A stretch of 64,000 nucleotides of DNA from Rhizobium metallidurans (GTDB lineage Bacteria; Pseudomonadota; Alphaproteobacteria; Rhizobiales; Rhizobiaceae): NCBI RefSeq assembly GCF_014196505.1, contig NZ_JACIDW010000001.1, forward strand, positions 434,001 to 498,000, written 5' to 3'. Within the stretch, counting starts at the first letter, position 1. Every line of letters starts with the position of its first letter. A program made the position numbers and the translations under genes. Shown here in pieces: positions 26,693 to 35,670 of the stretch. Under the pieces are notes generated by a model that saw nothing but the letters and a program-made list of their open reading frames with translations, did no database searches and was not told where the DNA came from.

Positions 26693-27946
26693 ATGCTAAA
26701 CAAGCTTGCATCGTCCATCTCGTCATTGCTTGACGCGCGCACCAACGGCCACTCGCTGCCTGCCGGGCTTTATACGCGCGACGATGTCTTCGAGGCGGAT
26801 ATCGACGTCTTCTTTCACAAGCACTGGATCTGCGTCGGCCTCGACTGCGACGTTCCGGAACCCGGCGATGCGACGGTGGTCGATATCGGCAAGACCAGCC
26901 TCATTCTGCTGCGCGACGACGAGGGTGATATCCGCGTGCTGCACAATGTCTGCCGCCATCGTGGTTCCCGTCTGCTCGACGCCGGCAGCACTATCATCTC
27001 GAAGCTCGTCTGTCCCTATCACACCTGGACCTATGAGCTGACAGGCGAGCTCAGCTATGCGCCGCACATGGGCAAGGACTTCGACAAGGACTGTCATGGC
27101 TTGAAGCGGGTCAATTTCAGGTCGATCGGCGGACTGATCTATGTCTGCCTTTCCGACACCCCGCCCGAGGATATCGACGTTCTCGAACGGACGATGATCG
27201 AACGTCTGGCGCCCTACGATATCCGCAATGCAAGGATCGCGCACCAGACCGACGTTATCGAAGACGGCAACTGGAAGCTGACGATGGAAAACAATCGCGA
27301 GTGCTATCATTGCTCGGCGAACCATCCGGAGCTTTGCGTTTCCTTCGTCGACCTCGACTTCGGCTTCGATCCGGAAACGCTGAGCCCCGACGATCGCCAG
27401 CAGGCCGAGGAACACTTCCGGCTGTACGACGAGCGGACGAAGGCATGGGAGGCCGACGGCTTCCCTTCCGCAGCGGTCGAGCAACTGACCGACTGCGCGA
27501 CCAATTTCAGGACACAGCGCCTGATCATCTCGGGCGCCGGCGAATCCCAGACGCATGACGCCACGGCCGCCTCGTCGAAACTTCTCGGCCATATGACCAG
27601 GAAGGATCTCGGCGACACGCATCTGTGGGGGCACAATTCCTGGAACCACTTCATGGGCGACCATGCGGTGATCGCGATCGTCATCCCGCTCTCGGCTGGA
27701 CGGACTCTCGTTAGAACCAAATGGCTTGTTCACAAGGATGCGGTCGAAGGTGTCGACTACGACTTCGACAAGCTGACCGACGTTTGGATCGCTACCACCG
27801 ATCAGGATGCCGATCTGGTGGCGCGCTCTCACGCCGGCGCGCTCGATCCCGCCTATCGCCCGGGGCCCTATTCCCGCTTCTCTGAAACCAATCTCGACAA
27901 GTTCGCGACCTGGTACATCGATCGGATGCGCGCAAATGGATATTGA
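26693..27946 (+). CDS. Rieske non-heme iron oxygenase, betaine demethylase type
   Basis: A 417-residue oxygenase alpha subunit. The Rieske [2Fe-2S] site is complete: Cys87-x-His89 and Cys107-x2-His110. The mononuclear iron site is in NNRECYHCSANH (His206, His211), with a distal acidic ligand expected later. Size and N-terminus match the glycine-betaine/proline-betaine (stachydrine) N-demethylases of rhizobia and Pseudomonas, which release formaldehyde with NADH and O2. The ATG at 26693 follows AGGGGA; the longer open frame upstream runs antisense through the LysR gene and is rejected. Its reductase partner overlaps it by 11 bases. The betaine ABC operon nearby supports this role, but the actual substrate is inferred. 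Confidence 0.87.
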   Translation: MLNKLASSISSLLDARTNGHSLPAGLYTRDDVFEADIDVFFHKHWICVGLDCDVPEPGDATVVDIGKTSLILLRDDEGDIRVLHNVCRHRGSRLLDAGSTIISKLVCPYHTWTYELTGELSYAPHMGKDFDKDCHGLKRVNFRSIGGLIYVCLSDTPPEDIDVLERTMIERLAPYDIRNARIAHQTDVIEDGNWKLTMENNRECYHCSANHPELCVSFVDLDFGFDPETLSPDDRQQAEEHFRLYDERTKAWEADGFPSAAVEQLTDCATNFRTQRLIISGAGESQTHDATAASSKLLGHMTRKDLGDTHLWGHNSWNHFMGDHAVIAIVIPLSAGRTLVRTKWLVHKDAVEGVDYDFDKLTDVWIATTDQDADLVARSHAGALDPAYRPGPYSRFSETNLDKFATWYIDRMRANGY

Positions 27947-29027
27947 TCTGGTGACCAGGCCGAGCGGCGGAGCCGCTGGCAACAACGTGTGGGACCCGGA
28001 GCTTGACGACACGCTCGTCTGCATCGACATCCATCAGGAAACCGCCGATGTGAAGAGCTTCACCTTCGCATCACCCGATGGCAAGCGGTTTGATTTCGAA
28101 AGTGGCCAGTATTTCCTCTTCGACTTCCCGGTGGGCGACGACCCCGAAGCGCGGTGCTACAGCATCTCCTCGTCGCCGCATCGATCGACGACCTTCACGG
28201 TCACGGTCAAGCTTGTGGTGAACGGCCGGGTCTCGAACTGGCTGCACGACAACCTCGCCAAGGGCGCGACCATAAAGGCCCAAGGTCCCCTGGGGCACTT
28301 CGTTCGTCCGCGCGGCGGTCCTGTCAAGCTGCTGCTCCTGTCCGGCGGCTCGGGGATCACGCCTGTGATGTCTATCCTGCGCGACCTCGCCGACCGCTAC
28401 GAACCGGCCGACATCGTCTTCATGCACGCGGCGCGTACACCACTCGACCTGATCTTCCGCGACGAGCTGAACTGTCTGGCCTCGCGCATGAAGGGACTGC
28501 GTCTGCATTTCCTTCCCGAGACGGTCATCGGCGAGCCTTCATGGCCCGGCCTTACCGGGCGGATCACGCCTGAATTCATGAAGCTGGCGGTACCCGACAT
28601 CGCGGATCGAACCGTCATGTGCTGCGGCCCGGCGCCGTTCATGGCGGCGGCCCGCTCGATCTCCTCGCAGCTTGGCGTTCCAGACGGAAGCTATATCGAG
28701 GAAAGCTTCGATGCGGCGGTGATCGATGAGCCCGGGCTCCCAATCGAGGAGGCCGCGGCGGCCAGGGTGTGGCAGGTCGAGTTCCAGAAGCAGAACCGCA
28801 AGATCGAAGTCAAAGGCGAGCAAACGGTGCTGTCGTCGGCGAAAAAGGCGGGCGTTCGCCTGCCATCCTCCTGCTCGAACGGCGTCTGCGGCACATGCAA
28901 GTCGAAGCTGGTCTCCGGTTCCGTCGAGATGAACCACAATGGCGGCATCAGGCAGCGCGAGATCGATGCCGGCATGTTCCTGCCGTGCTGCTCGAAGCCG
29001 CTCAGCGATCTGGTCGTCGACAGATAG
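27936..29027 (+). CDS. Ferredoxin-NAD(P)H reductase, partner of Rieske oxygenase
   Basis: A 363-residue electron-transfer protein. An FAD domain (RCYSISSSP), an NAD(P) domain (LSGGSGITPVMSILR and a CCGPAPFM segment) and a C-terminal plant-type [2Fe-2S] domain follow in order. The cluster ligands are Cys313, Cys318 and Cys321 in CSNGVCGTC and a fourth Cys at 351 or 352. This three-domain layout is that of GbcB/stachydrine demethylase reductases. The ATG at 27936 lies within the last codons of the oxygenase gene, so they are translationally coupled. It should pass electrons from NADH to the Rieske cluster. Confidence 0.88.
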   Translation: MDIDLVTRPSGGAAGNNVWDPELDDTLVCIDIHQETADVKSFTFASPDGKRFDFESGQYFLFDFPVGDDPEARCYSISSSPHRSTTFTVTVKLVVNGRVSNWLHDNLAKGATIKAQGPLGHFVRPRGGPVKLLLLSGGSGITPVMSILRDLADRYEPADIVFMHAARTPLDLIFRDELNCLASRMKGLRLHFLPETVIGEPSWPGLTGRITPEFMKLAVPDIADRTVMCCGPAPFMAAARSISSQLGVPDGSYIEESFDAAVIDEPGLPIEEAAAARVWQVEFQKQNRKIEVKGEQTVLSSAKKAGVRLPSSCSNGVCGTCKSKLVSGSVEMNHNGGIRQREIDAGMFLPCCSKPLSDLVVDR

Positions 29028-29051
29028 GAAGCGATGATGGAATGAACGGCG

Positions 29052-29792
29052 TCACTGCTCAGACAGGAAGACGCCGTCTCCAACTCGCAAGGTTCCCGAA
29101 GCATCGGGAGCGCAATAAACGCCCATGTTGCGATTGCCGAAACGCATGACGTTTCTCAAGATTTCGGGATCGTTGGCAATGCCTTCCTGTTCGATGATGG
29201 TAAAGCCGCATCGCTTCGTCGGAGCGATCACCTTGCCGCCAACCTCGCCCAGCCGTATTCCGGCATCGATCCAGCCTAGCTCCGCGAACCCCGAAATATC
29301 AGGCTCCGACTGCATGAGGATGTTGGGCCGGAAGCGACGGCGGTCAGGGTTGCCGCCAGGGTGCAGTGTCTTCAGATGATCCACCGAAGCGCTTGTTAGG
29401 AGATGCAGCGGCGACACGTCATACCGATCGAGCGCGAATGCATCGCGCCGGCTCGCCTCGAGCGTACGCTCGTAGGGTCGCACGTCGGCCTCGAAGCCGA
29501 GGAATTGGCTGATGCTTTTCGCAAGGTTGGCATCATCGACGGATTGCCAATCGTGCTCCGGCACCAGGATCTCGATGCCGGTGGCCGTGGTTCTCGACCT
29601 TATGAAAATCGCCTTTTGCCAACGCTGGTCCCGCTCCGGATGCGCGACGATACCGGTCAAGCTATCGACCAGGGCATATCGCCGGTCCCCGATCATGCCG
29701 GTGTGCGAGACTTCCACCTCTTCGACCTGCTCGCCGGTGACGGAGCTGACCGGATAGCGCCAGAGCTCGCTGATGGTTCCGACACGACGCAT
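29052..29792 (-). CDS. MOSC domain protein
   Basis: A 246-residue protein with an N-terminal MOSC beta-barrel (LWRYPVSSV, GMIGDRRYALVD) and a C-terminal MOSC domain (RFRPNILMQ, TKRCGFTIIEQEG). The Cys in KRC is where family members bind the molybdenum cofactor sulfur. MOSC proteins handle Moco or reduce N-hydroxylated compounds (YiiM, mARC). It is the last gene of the minus-strand betaine operon, with its start overlapping the AraC stop (TGATG), and converges on the reductase gene 25 bases away. Its task here is unknown; handling an N-oxygenated amine is one option. Confidence 0.82.
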   Translation of the reverse strand: MRRVGTISELWRYPVSSVTGEQVEEVEVSHTGMIGDRRYALVDSLTGIVAHPERDQRWQKAIFIRSRTTATGIEILVPEHDWQSVDDANLAKSISQFLGFEADVRPYERTLEASRRDAFALDRYDVSPLHLLTSASVDHLKTLHPGGNPDRRRFRPNILMQSEPDISGFAELGWIDAGIRLGEVGGKVIAPTKRCGFTIIEQEGIANDPEILRNVMRFGNRNMGVYCAPDASGTLRVGDGVFLSEQ

Positions 29793-30835
29793 CAGCCGAC
29801 GCCCATCAGGGTTGAGCGCACGCGCGATGGCGTCTGCCCGAATTCGCGCTTGAACGAGCGGGTAAACTGCGAGGCCGTATGAAAGCCGACGTCCATCGCG
29901 ATGTCGATCATCGGCAACTTCGTCTGCGCGAGAAGCACCTTGGCGCGCTCGAGGCGGACCTTGGCATAGGCTCGCGCCGGCGACATCCCCGCCTCCTTCT
30001 CGAAAATTCGCTCCAGCTGCCGCCGCGTGACCCCCACGGATGCCGCGAGCTGCGCTATCGGCATATCGCCGTCGAGATGCTGCTCCATCATGATCATCAC
30101 CGCTCTTAACCGCGAATCCTTGTATTCCTCGTAGAGCGGCCGTCGTGGCTGGACCTCCAGGTGCGAGCGCGCCTTCTCGATCTGCAGCACCTCGAGCGCG
30201 TTCCGCTCCGCTTCGGGGCTGATATGACGGCGCACGAGAGCCGCTGCCATGTCGGCGGCGCTGCTTCCTCCGGCGCAGGAGCCCCGACGTCTGTCGAGAT
30301 TGAAAATCCTGTCCGACCGGACCGACAGGTCGGGGAACCGATCCCTGAAGGCCTTTGCGTGCAGCCAGCTGACGCAGACGTCGTGGTTCGCCATCATCCC
30401 CGCCTCGGCGAGAATGAACGTGCCGGTGCAGACACCCAGCAACGGGATCTTCTTGGCATCGGCGAGCTTAAGAAACGCCACCGTCTCGCGGTCGACAGGC
30501 TCTTCCCTGTTGAGCAGTCCGCCGACGACAACGATGTAGTCGAACCGGCTGGGATCGACGAAATCCGACGTCGGCGCGACCTGCACGCCGCAACTCGACG
30601 CAATGAGATGACGGGTGCTACCAAGCACCTGCCAGTCCGCCCGCACCCGTCCGGACCGATCCTGCTCGTCGCTCGCCAGACGCAGCGTATCGACGAACAT
30701 CGCGAAGGCCGACAGCGTGAACGACCGCGCGAGGACGAAGCCGACCTTGAGCCGGCTGCTCTGGTCTTGACCGTTTTTCTCTTCGTGGTGGCATGATTTC
30801 ATCGCATCGATCTCTCGCGTGCTTTTGTCGCTCAT
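29792..30835 (-). CDS. GlxA/AraC family transcriptional regulator
   Basis: A 347-residue regulator with a DJ-1/PfpI-like N-terminal domain (VVVGGLL, LLGVCTGTFILAEAG with the nucleophile-elbow Cys) and a C-terminal AraC double helix-turn-helix (IAQLAASVGVTRRQLERIF and IAMDVGFHTASQFTRSFKREFG). This architecture is shared by GbdR, CdhR and ArgR-type activators that sense glycine betaine, carnitine or arginine. It is embedded in the betaine operon, overlapping the racemase-family gene upstream (ATGA) and the MOSC gene downstream. It is a good candidate for the betaine-responsive activator, in addition to the GntR regulator at the operon head. Confidence 0.88.
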   Translation of the reverse strand: MSDKSTREIDAMKSCHHEEKNGQDQSSRLKVGFVLARSFTLSAFAMFVDTLRLASDEQDRSGRVRADWQVLGSTRHLIASSCGVQVAPTSDFVDPSRFDYIVVVGGLLNREEPVDRETVAFLKLADAKKIPLLGVCTGTFILAEAGMMANHDVCVSWLHAKAFRDRFPDLSVRSDRIFNLDRRRGSCAGGSSAADMAAALVRRHISPEAERNALEVLQIEKARSHLEVQPRRPLYEEYKDSRLRAVMIMMEQHLDGDMPIAQLAASVGVTRRQLERIFEKEAGMSPARAYAKVRLERAKVLLAQTKLPMIDIAMDVGFHTASQFTRSFKREFGQTPSRVRSTLMGVG

Positions 30836-31830
30836 CGGATCTGAAAACCATGCGCGAGCGGATCGCGATCATCAACATAAATCGTGTTGTGGCCGATGAC
30901 GCGCGCCCAGGCGCCGATGCTGGGCAGCATACCTTGAAAGGGGCCGATTTCGACCGTGCCCTCGACGCGACCATCAAAGATCGTGCCGATCAGGCTCTCG
31001 TTTCGGTAGTGCTCACCGACGGACAGGCGCCCCTTTGCGTGGAGCTGGGCCATGCGCGCGGATGTGCCCGTTCCTCCGGGAGATCTGTCGATTGCCTTGT
31101 CCCCATAAAACACGGCCGAGCGGCCGTCGGCACCGTTGCTGAGCGGCACGTCACACCAGATGGCATGGTGCACTCCTCTGATCCGGGAATTTTCGGGGTG
31201 GACCGGATCACAAATGCCGGCCAGTGCCTCGCGAAGCCTTTGACTATGCTCGACGATCTGCGAAGCAGTCATGCCCTCGAAGCCTTTCCAGTTCCGCTGC
31301 GGCTCGATCACGGCGTAAAAATTGCCGCCATAGGCAATATCCACGGTGAGCAGGCCGAGATCCGGGACCTCCACCTCGACGTCGCTTTGGTGAAGGTAGC
31401 TTGGAACATTGTGCAATCTGACAGCGTCAACGAAGCCGTCCTTGATCGTGTAGCTGACGTCCACTCTGCCAGCCGGCGTTTCGATCGCCACGGTCCCGGC
31501 TGTGCGAGGCGTTATCAGGCCTTCTTCAATTGCAGCCGTTACGACTCCGACCGTACCGGCCCCACACATGGGCAGACAGCCACTCACCTCGATGAACAGC
31601 ACAGCGAAATCGCAGTCGTCGCGATAGGCAGGGTAGATGATGGCGCCCGACATGACGTCGTGTCCCCGGGGCTCGAACATCAATGCTCGCCGTACCCAGT
31701 CGTGATCTCGAACGAAGATTTCCCGCCGTTCGCTCATGGGACGATGCGGAAGCATTGGCCCGCCTCCGGCAACGAGACGCACCGGATTTCCGCACGTATG
31801 CGCATCGATGCAAAAGAACGAATGTCTCAT
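30832..31830 (-). CDS. Proline racemase family protein with altered active site
   Basis: A 332-residue member of the proline racemase/4-hydroxyproline epimerase/trans-3-hydroxyproline dehydratase superfamily. The first catalytic Cys is present in LPMCGAGT (Cys89), though the usual His after CG is Ala. The second motif reads DRSPGGTGTSA, with Gly252 where epimerases have Cys and dehydratases Thr. The codon is GGA, so this is not a single ambiguous base. A two-base epimerase should need both thiols; the enzyme may be a dehydratase, a one-base variant or inactive. The ATG at 31830 has GAGG 7 bases upstream. It follows the permease gene by 8 bases within the betaine operon. Confidence 0.83.
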   Translation of the reverse strand: MRHSFFCIDAHTCGNPVRLVAGGGPMLPHRPMSERREIFVRDHDWVRRALMFEPRGHDVMSGAIIYPAYRDDCDFAVLFIEVSGCLPMCGAGTVGVVTAAIEEGLITPRTAGTVAIETPAGRVDVSYTIKDGFVDAVRLHNVPSYLHQSDVEVEVPDLGLLTVDIAYGGNFYAVIEPQRNWKGFEGMTASQIVEHSQRLREALAGICDPVHPENSRIRGVHHAIWCDVPLSNGADGRSAVFYGDKAIDRSPGGTGTSARMAQLHAKGRLSVGEHYRNESLIGTIFDGRVEGTVEIGPFQGMLPSIGAWARVIGHNTIYVDDRDPLAHGFQIR

Positions 31831-31838
31831 AGGCTGCC

Positions 31839-32696
31839 TCACTCCATGATCGGTCTAGCGACCGTGCGTCGGTCGAGCAGACCTCGACTCAGCCGGTCGA
31901 GAAGAAGGGCGACGGCCACGATCGCGAGGCCGGCACGCAGACCCAGTCCCATCTCCATTCGCGTCAGTCCACGCGTCACCTCGGCGCCAAGCCCGCCCGC
32001 TCCGACGAGGCCGGCTAGCACCACCATGGCCAGCGACAGCAGGATGCACTGGTTGAGGCCCACGAGCAGCGTCTGCTTGGCCAGCGGGATCTCGATCTTC
32101 CAGAGCACCGAACGCGGGTGGGCGCCAATGGCACTTCCGAGCTCCATGAATTCGCGCGGCACCTGGTTGAACGCCAGCGTCGTCAAACGCAGCATCGGCG
32201 GGATACCGTAGACGATCGTCGCAATGATCGCCGGCACGCGTCCGAGACTGAAGATCATGACCGCAGGGATCAGGTAGACCCATGGCGGCACGGTCTGCAT
32301 GACGTCGAGAACCGGCCGGACGACCGCCTCGAGCGTCTTGTGCCGCGAGCACATGACACCGATCGGGAACGCGATCACGATGGAGATCATCACCGCGACG
32401 GTCACGAGTGCGATGGTCTGCATCGATGCGGTCCAAAGTCCGACGAGGAAGCAGAAGCCGAGGCAGAGCCCGGAAAGGATCGCCGCCCTGAGGCTGACGA
32501 AGACAAACGCCGCGATGACGACGATCGCGATCAACGCATAGGGCGGCACCGACAACAGCACGGCCTCGATCGCCGAGAGGACGGCTTCCACCACGTAGCC
32601 GATGGCCGCGAAGAGCGGATGCAGGTTGGTGTTCAGCCAATCGACGGCAGGAGCCAGGAAGGCGCCTGGGGAAAACTGCAGGTTCAACTCAGGCAT
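31839..32696 (-). CDS. Glycine betaine/proline-type ABC permease (second)
   Basis: A 285-residue inner-membrane permease of the ProW/OpuAB family with about six membrane helices. The conserved cytoplasmic loop that contacts the ATPase reads EFMELGSAIGAHPRSVLWKIEIP. TVPPWVYLIPAVM and the GVGAGGLGAEV-type segment near the end are family marks. It is the second of two paralogous permeases in the operon, so the channel is probably a heterodimer. The ATG at 32696 shares a base with the stop of the first permease (TGATG) and has GGAGG upstream. Confidence 0.88.
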   Translation of the reverse strand: MPELNLQFSPGAFLAPAVDWLNTNLHPLFAAIGYVVEAVLSAIEAVLLSVPPYALIAIVVIAAFVFVSLRAAILSGLCLGFCFLVGLWTASMQTIALVTVAVMISIVIAFPIGVMCSRHKTLEAVVRPVLDVMQTVPPWVYLIPAVMIFSLGRVPAIIATIVYGIPPMLRLTTLAFNQVPREFMELGSAIGAHPRSVLWKIEIPLAKQTLLVGLNQCILLSLAMVVLAGLVGAGGLGAEVTRGLTRMEMGLGLRAGLAIVAVALLLDRLSRGLLDRRTVARPIME

Positions 32697-33541
32697 CACT
32701 TCCTCCCCGCTCCGATACGAGCCGCACTCTGGGTGATACGATCGAGCACCATGGTCAGCACGACAATGGCAATCGCACCGTTGATCGACGTGGCGATGTC
32801 GAGCGTGCGGATCGAGCCGTAAATCGTCTCGCCCAGCCCACCGGATCCGACGATGCCGGCGATGACGACCATGCCGAAGGCCATCATCAGGCTCTGGTTC
32901 ACCCCGGCCATGATGCTCGGCAGGGCGAAGGGAAGACGGATCTTGAAGAACATCTTGGCCGGCGTCATGCCGATCGCCTCGCCCAACTCAATGAATTCCT
33001 TCGGCGTCATCCGGATACCAAGCGACGTCAAGCGGATCGCGGGAGGGATGGCGACGACAACCGTGGCGATCAAGGCCGTGGCCGGGCCGTATCCGAGAAG
33101 GGCGATCGCCGGCAGCAGGTAGATATATGGCGGAAGTGTCTGGATGAGATCCAGACCCGGCTCCATGAAACGGTCGAGCGCGGTGAAGAAACCGGCCGCG
33201 ATGCCGATCGGAATGCCGATCGCCAGCGCCAGCACGGTCGCGGTCAACACCAGGGCTAGCGTGCTCATGGTCTCCGACCATAGCCCCATCGCGTAGCAGA
33301 GGACGAGGGCCACGCCGCTCAGAACCGCGAACCAGCGATTGACGAGCCGCCAGCCGACCAGCGCCACGATCACCGCGACCACGTAGAAGGGCGGCGATTC
33401 CAGCAGCCAGAGGATGCCGTTGTAGAGGCCTTCGAGAACCAGCCGAACATAGTCGAAAAGCGATTCACCGTTTTCGCTCACCCATTCGAGGCTCGCATCC
33501 GTCCACTCGTCGAAGGCATCCGTAAAGCTTGAAGTGTCCAT
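32696..33541 (-). CDS. Glycine betaine/proline-type ABC permease (first)
   Basis: A 281-residue ProW-like permease. The acidic N-terminal 30 residues precede a first membrane helix at about 50-67 and further helices. The ATPase-contact loop is EFIELGEAIGMTPAKMFFKIRLP, closely parallel to the second permease, and TLPPYIYLLPAIALLG is the matching channel segment. It lies 22 bases after the ATPase gene and overlaps the second permease gene. Together they form the membrane part of a quaternary-amine importer. Confidence 0.88.
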   Translation of the reverse strand: MDTSSFTDAFDEWTDASLEWVSENGESLFDYVRLVLEGLYNGILWLLESPPFYVVAVIVALVGWRLVNRWFAVLSGVALVLCYAMGLWSETMSTLALVLTATVLALAIGIPIGIAAGFFTALDRFMEPGLDLIQTLPPYIYLLPAIALLGYGPATALIATVVVAIPPAIRLTSLGIRMTPKEFIELGEAIGMTPAKMFFKIRLPFALPSIMAGVNQSLMMAFGMVVIAGIVGSGGLGETIYGSIRTLDIATSINGAIAIVVLTMVLDRITQSAARIGAGRK

Positions 33542-33563
33542 TTGACGAAGCTCCAGCTAGAGG

Positions 33564-34655
33564 TCAGGCCGCCGCGCGGTCGTTGTTGGAAGAACCCTTG
33601 ACGCCCATCAGCAGGCTGCGAGGGGTGACGATGCCGACGACCTGTTCGTTGTCGACCACCGCGATCGCGTCGCGATCCGATTGCATCGTCAGCGAGATCA
33701 GCTCATCGATGTCGGCGTCCGGCGTGGTGCGGGCCAGCGTCGACAGATCCGAGTTCGGCTGAACCTTCTGGAATTCGCTGACACTGTGCATCACCGAATG
33801 CGCCTTGATCAGATGCAGGCGAGAAATGCCCGCCACGAACTCGGCCACATAATCGTCGGCTGGATTGAGAATGATGTCCTCGGCCGTGCCCGTCTGGATG
33901 ATCGCGCCGTCCTTCATGATCGCGATGCGGTCTCCGATGCGGATCGCTTCGTCGAGATCATGCGTGATGAATACCGCGGACTTGCCAAGCTGCTTCGTCA
34001 GCTGGCGGAACTCGTCCTGCAGCTGTCTTCTGATCAGCGGGTCGAGCGCGCTGAACGGCTCGTCCATGAGAATGATTTCCGGGTCGGACGCCAGTGCGCG
34101 TGCAAGTCCTACGCGCTGCTGCATGCCGCCGGACAATTCCCTGGGATAACGCTCCAGCCAGTCGGCCAGCCCGACCTTTTCGAGAGCCTGCTTGGCCGTA
34201 TTGTTGCGTTCGATCTTCGAGATACCCTGAACCTCGAGACCGAAGGCTGCGTTTTCAAGCACCGTCCGGTGCGGCAGGAGCGCCACGTTCTGAAACACCA
34301 TGCCGATGTTCTTCGCGCGCATTTCGCGCAGATCGGGCGGCGATAGAGCCGCGACGTCGCGTCCCTTGACCAGCACCTTGCCGGCGCTTGGTGTGATGAG
34401 CTTGTTCAAGAGGCGGATCAGCGTCGACTTTCCGCTGCCGGAAAGCCCCATGATACAGAAGATCTCGCCGCGCCGAACCTGCAGGCTCGCATTGTTCACG
34501 CCGACAACGCAGTTGAACTCCTGCAGCACTTCCTTCTTGCCGATGCCACGTTCGGCAATCGATCGCATCGCGGCGCCCGTCTTGTCGCCGAAGACCTTCC
34601 AGAGAGACTGGCAGTCGATCAGGATTTCGCTCGATTGAGCAGTTTCAATTTTCAT
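33564..34655 (-). CDS. Betaine ABC transporter ATPase, ProV-like
   Basis: A 363-residue ATPase. Walker A is GLSGSGKS (residues 70-77), the Q-loop is MVFQNVALLPH, the signature is LSGGMQQRVGLARAL and Walker B is IILMDEPFSALDP. The C-terminal 90 residues include CBS-like sequence (DRDAIAVVDNEQVVGIVTPRSLL), as in ProV and OpuAA, where it senses osmotic or nucleotide state. The ATG at 34655 follows AAGGGGAT; the frame upstream to 34736 runs into an intergenic hairpin and is discarded. It powers the two permeases encoded next. Confidence 0.9.
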   Translation of the reverse strand: MKIETAQSSEILIDCQSLWKVFGDKTGAAMRSIAERGIGKKEVLQEFNCVVGVNNASLQVRRGEIFCIMGLSGSGKSTLIRLLNKLITPSAGKVLVKGRDVAALSPPDLREMRAKNIGMVFQNVALLPHRTVLENAAFGLEVQGISKIERNNTAKQALEKVGLADWLERYPRELSGGMQQRVGLARALASDPEIILMDEPFSALDPLIRRQLQDEFRQLTKQLGKSAVFITHDLDEAIRIGDRIAIMKDGAIIQTGTAEDIILNPADDYVAEFVAGISRLHLIKAHSVMHSVSEFQKVQPNSDLSTLARTTPDADIDELISLTMQSDRDAIAVVDNEQVVGIVTPRSLLMGVKGSSNNDRAAA

Positions 34656-34705
34656 GGCGATCCCCTTGAGCCACTTGCGCTGGCTTCTCTGGTTGCTTTG
34701 GTAGA

Positions 34706-34731
34706 GGTCGCCCGACTCCCATCGGGCGACC
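34706..34731 (-). promoter_or_regulatory. Intergenic hairpin between proX-like and proV-like genes
   Basis: GGTCGCCCGA at 34706-34715 and TCGGGCGACC at 34722-34731 form a perfect 10-bp stem with loop CTCCCA and no T-run. It begins 10 bases after the binding-protein stop codon. Such hairpins often protect the upstream binding-protein mRNA so that it is made in excess over permease and ATPase. Confidence 0.55.
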
Positions 34732-34740
34732 CACACGTGA

Positions 34741-35592
34741 TCAGTTCTTCTTGATGTTTTCCCAACGCTTGATCAGGTCGGCATTGGCGCCGATCCAATC
34801 CTGCACGGCCTGGTCCATCGTCTTGCCGTCCTTGACCGCGCCGTTGATCGCGGTGATGTCGGCGATTGGTACGTAGACGCTGGCCATGGCTTCGCGAGCA
34901 CGGGGATTATCAGCGGAGAAGCCCTTCTGGCCGATCCAGTAATAGCTCTGAGGCGGCGGGAAGACGCCCTTCGGATCCTTGAGGTATTTCACTTCGTACT
35001 TCTGGACCATCCACGACGGCTCCCAGATCGTGACCGCGATCCATTCCTTGCGGTCGTAGGCCGACTTCAGCGCCGCGGTCATGGCAGCCGTGCTGCCCTC
35101 GACCAGTTGCAGCTTGATACCATAGTCCTTTACGGCGTTGGACGCATCCTTCATCAGGCCCGATCCCGGCTCGATGCCGATGATCTTGCCGCTGAACTTG
35201 TCGCTGTTTTCGTTGAGCTGCTCGAGGCTGTCGATCGGCACGTACTTGGGCACCGCGATGCCCTGGTAAAGGCCGTGCGAAACAGGCGAGATCTTTTCAA
35301 GGCGGTTCTTGTTCTTGTTCCAGTAATCCTGCGCGACGTAATCGGTCTGCGACGCGAGAACCTGGATATCGCCCTTCGCGAGAGCGGCGTAAGCGATGCC
35401 CCATTCGGAGAATTCGGTAACCTTGACGGTATATCCGGCATCTTCAAGCACCTTCTTGGTGATGCCGGTGATAGGGGTCAGGTCCTCCCAGGACAACGTT
35501 CCCATATTGATGGTCTTCTCTTCCGCACGAGCCGGAAGCATGCTCATTCCAATCATGGCGGCGGCGCACAGCGCCTTCCACATCGTCTTCAT
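34741..35592 (-). CDS. Betaine-binding periplasmic protein, ProX/OpuAC-like
   Basis: A 283-residue exported binding protein. The signal peptide covers residues 1-23 (ARA cleavage before EEKT). The mature protein has INMGTLSWEDLTPITGITKKVL, the ligand-domain start typical of OpuAC proteins, and several Trp/Tyr residues (SWED, IWEPSW, SYYWIG) that could form the aromatic cage for a quaternary ammonium group. It is the first gene of the transporter block and is separated from the ATPase gene by a stable hairpin. The ligand is probably a betaine such as proline betaine or hydroxyproline betaine. That choice is inferred from neighbouring enzymes. Confidence 0.87.
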   Translation of the reverse strand: MKTMWKALCAAAMIGMSMLPARAEEKTINMGTLSWEDLTPITGITKKVLEDAGYTVKVTEFSEWGIAYAALAKGDIQVLASQTDYVAQDYWNKNKNRLEKISPVSHGLYQGIAVPKYVPIDSLEQLNENSDKFSGKIIGIEPGSGLMKDASNAVKDYGIKLQLVEGSTAAMTAALKSAYDRKEWIAVTIWEPSWMVQKYEVKYLKDPKGVFPPPQSYYWIGQKGFSADNPRAREAMASVYVPIADITAINGAVKDGKTMDQAVQDWIGANADLIKRWENIKKN

Positions 35593-35670
35593 CGCTCTTA
35601 CTCCTAGTTTTTTGTTCCCACTTTCCTTGAAGTCGCGCCAGGCGCGGGCCTCATATTGCGCGGCGAGGGG

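Noticed and set aside
30793..32211. 472-codon open frame on the plus strand
   Set aside because: It is antisense to the racemase-family gene and the permease; there is no ribosome site and no family features.
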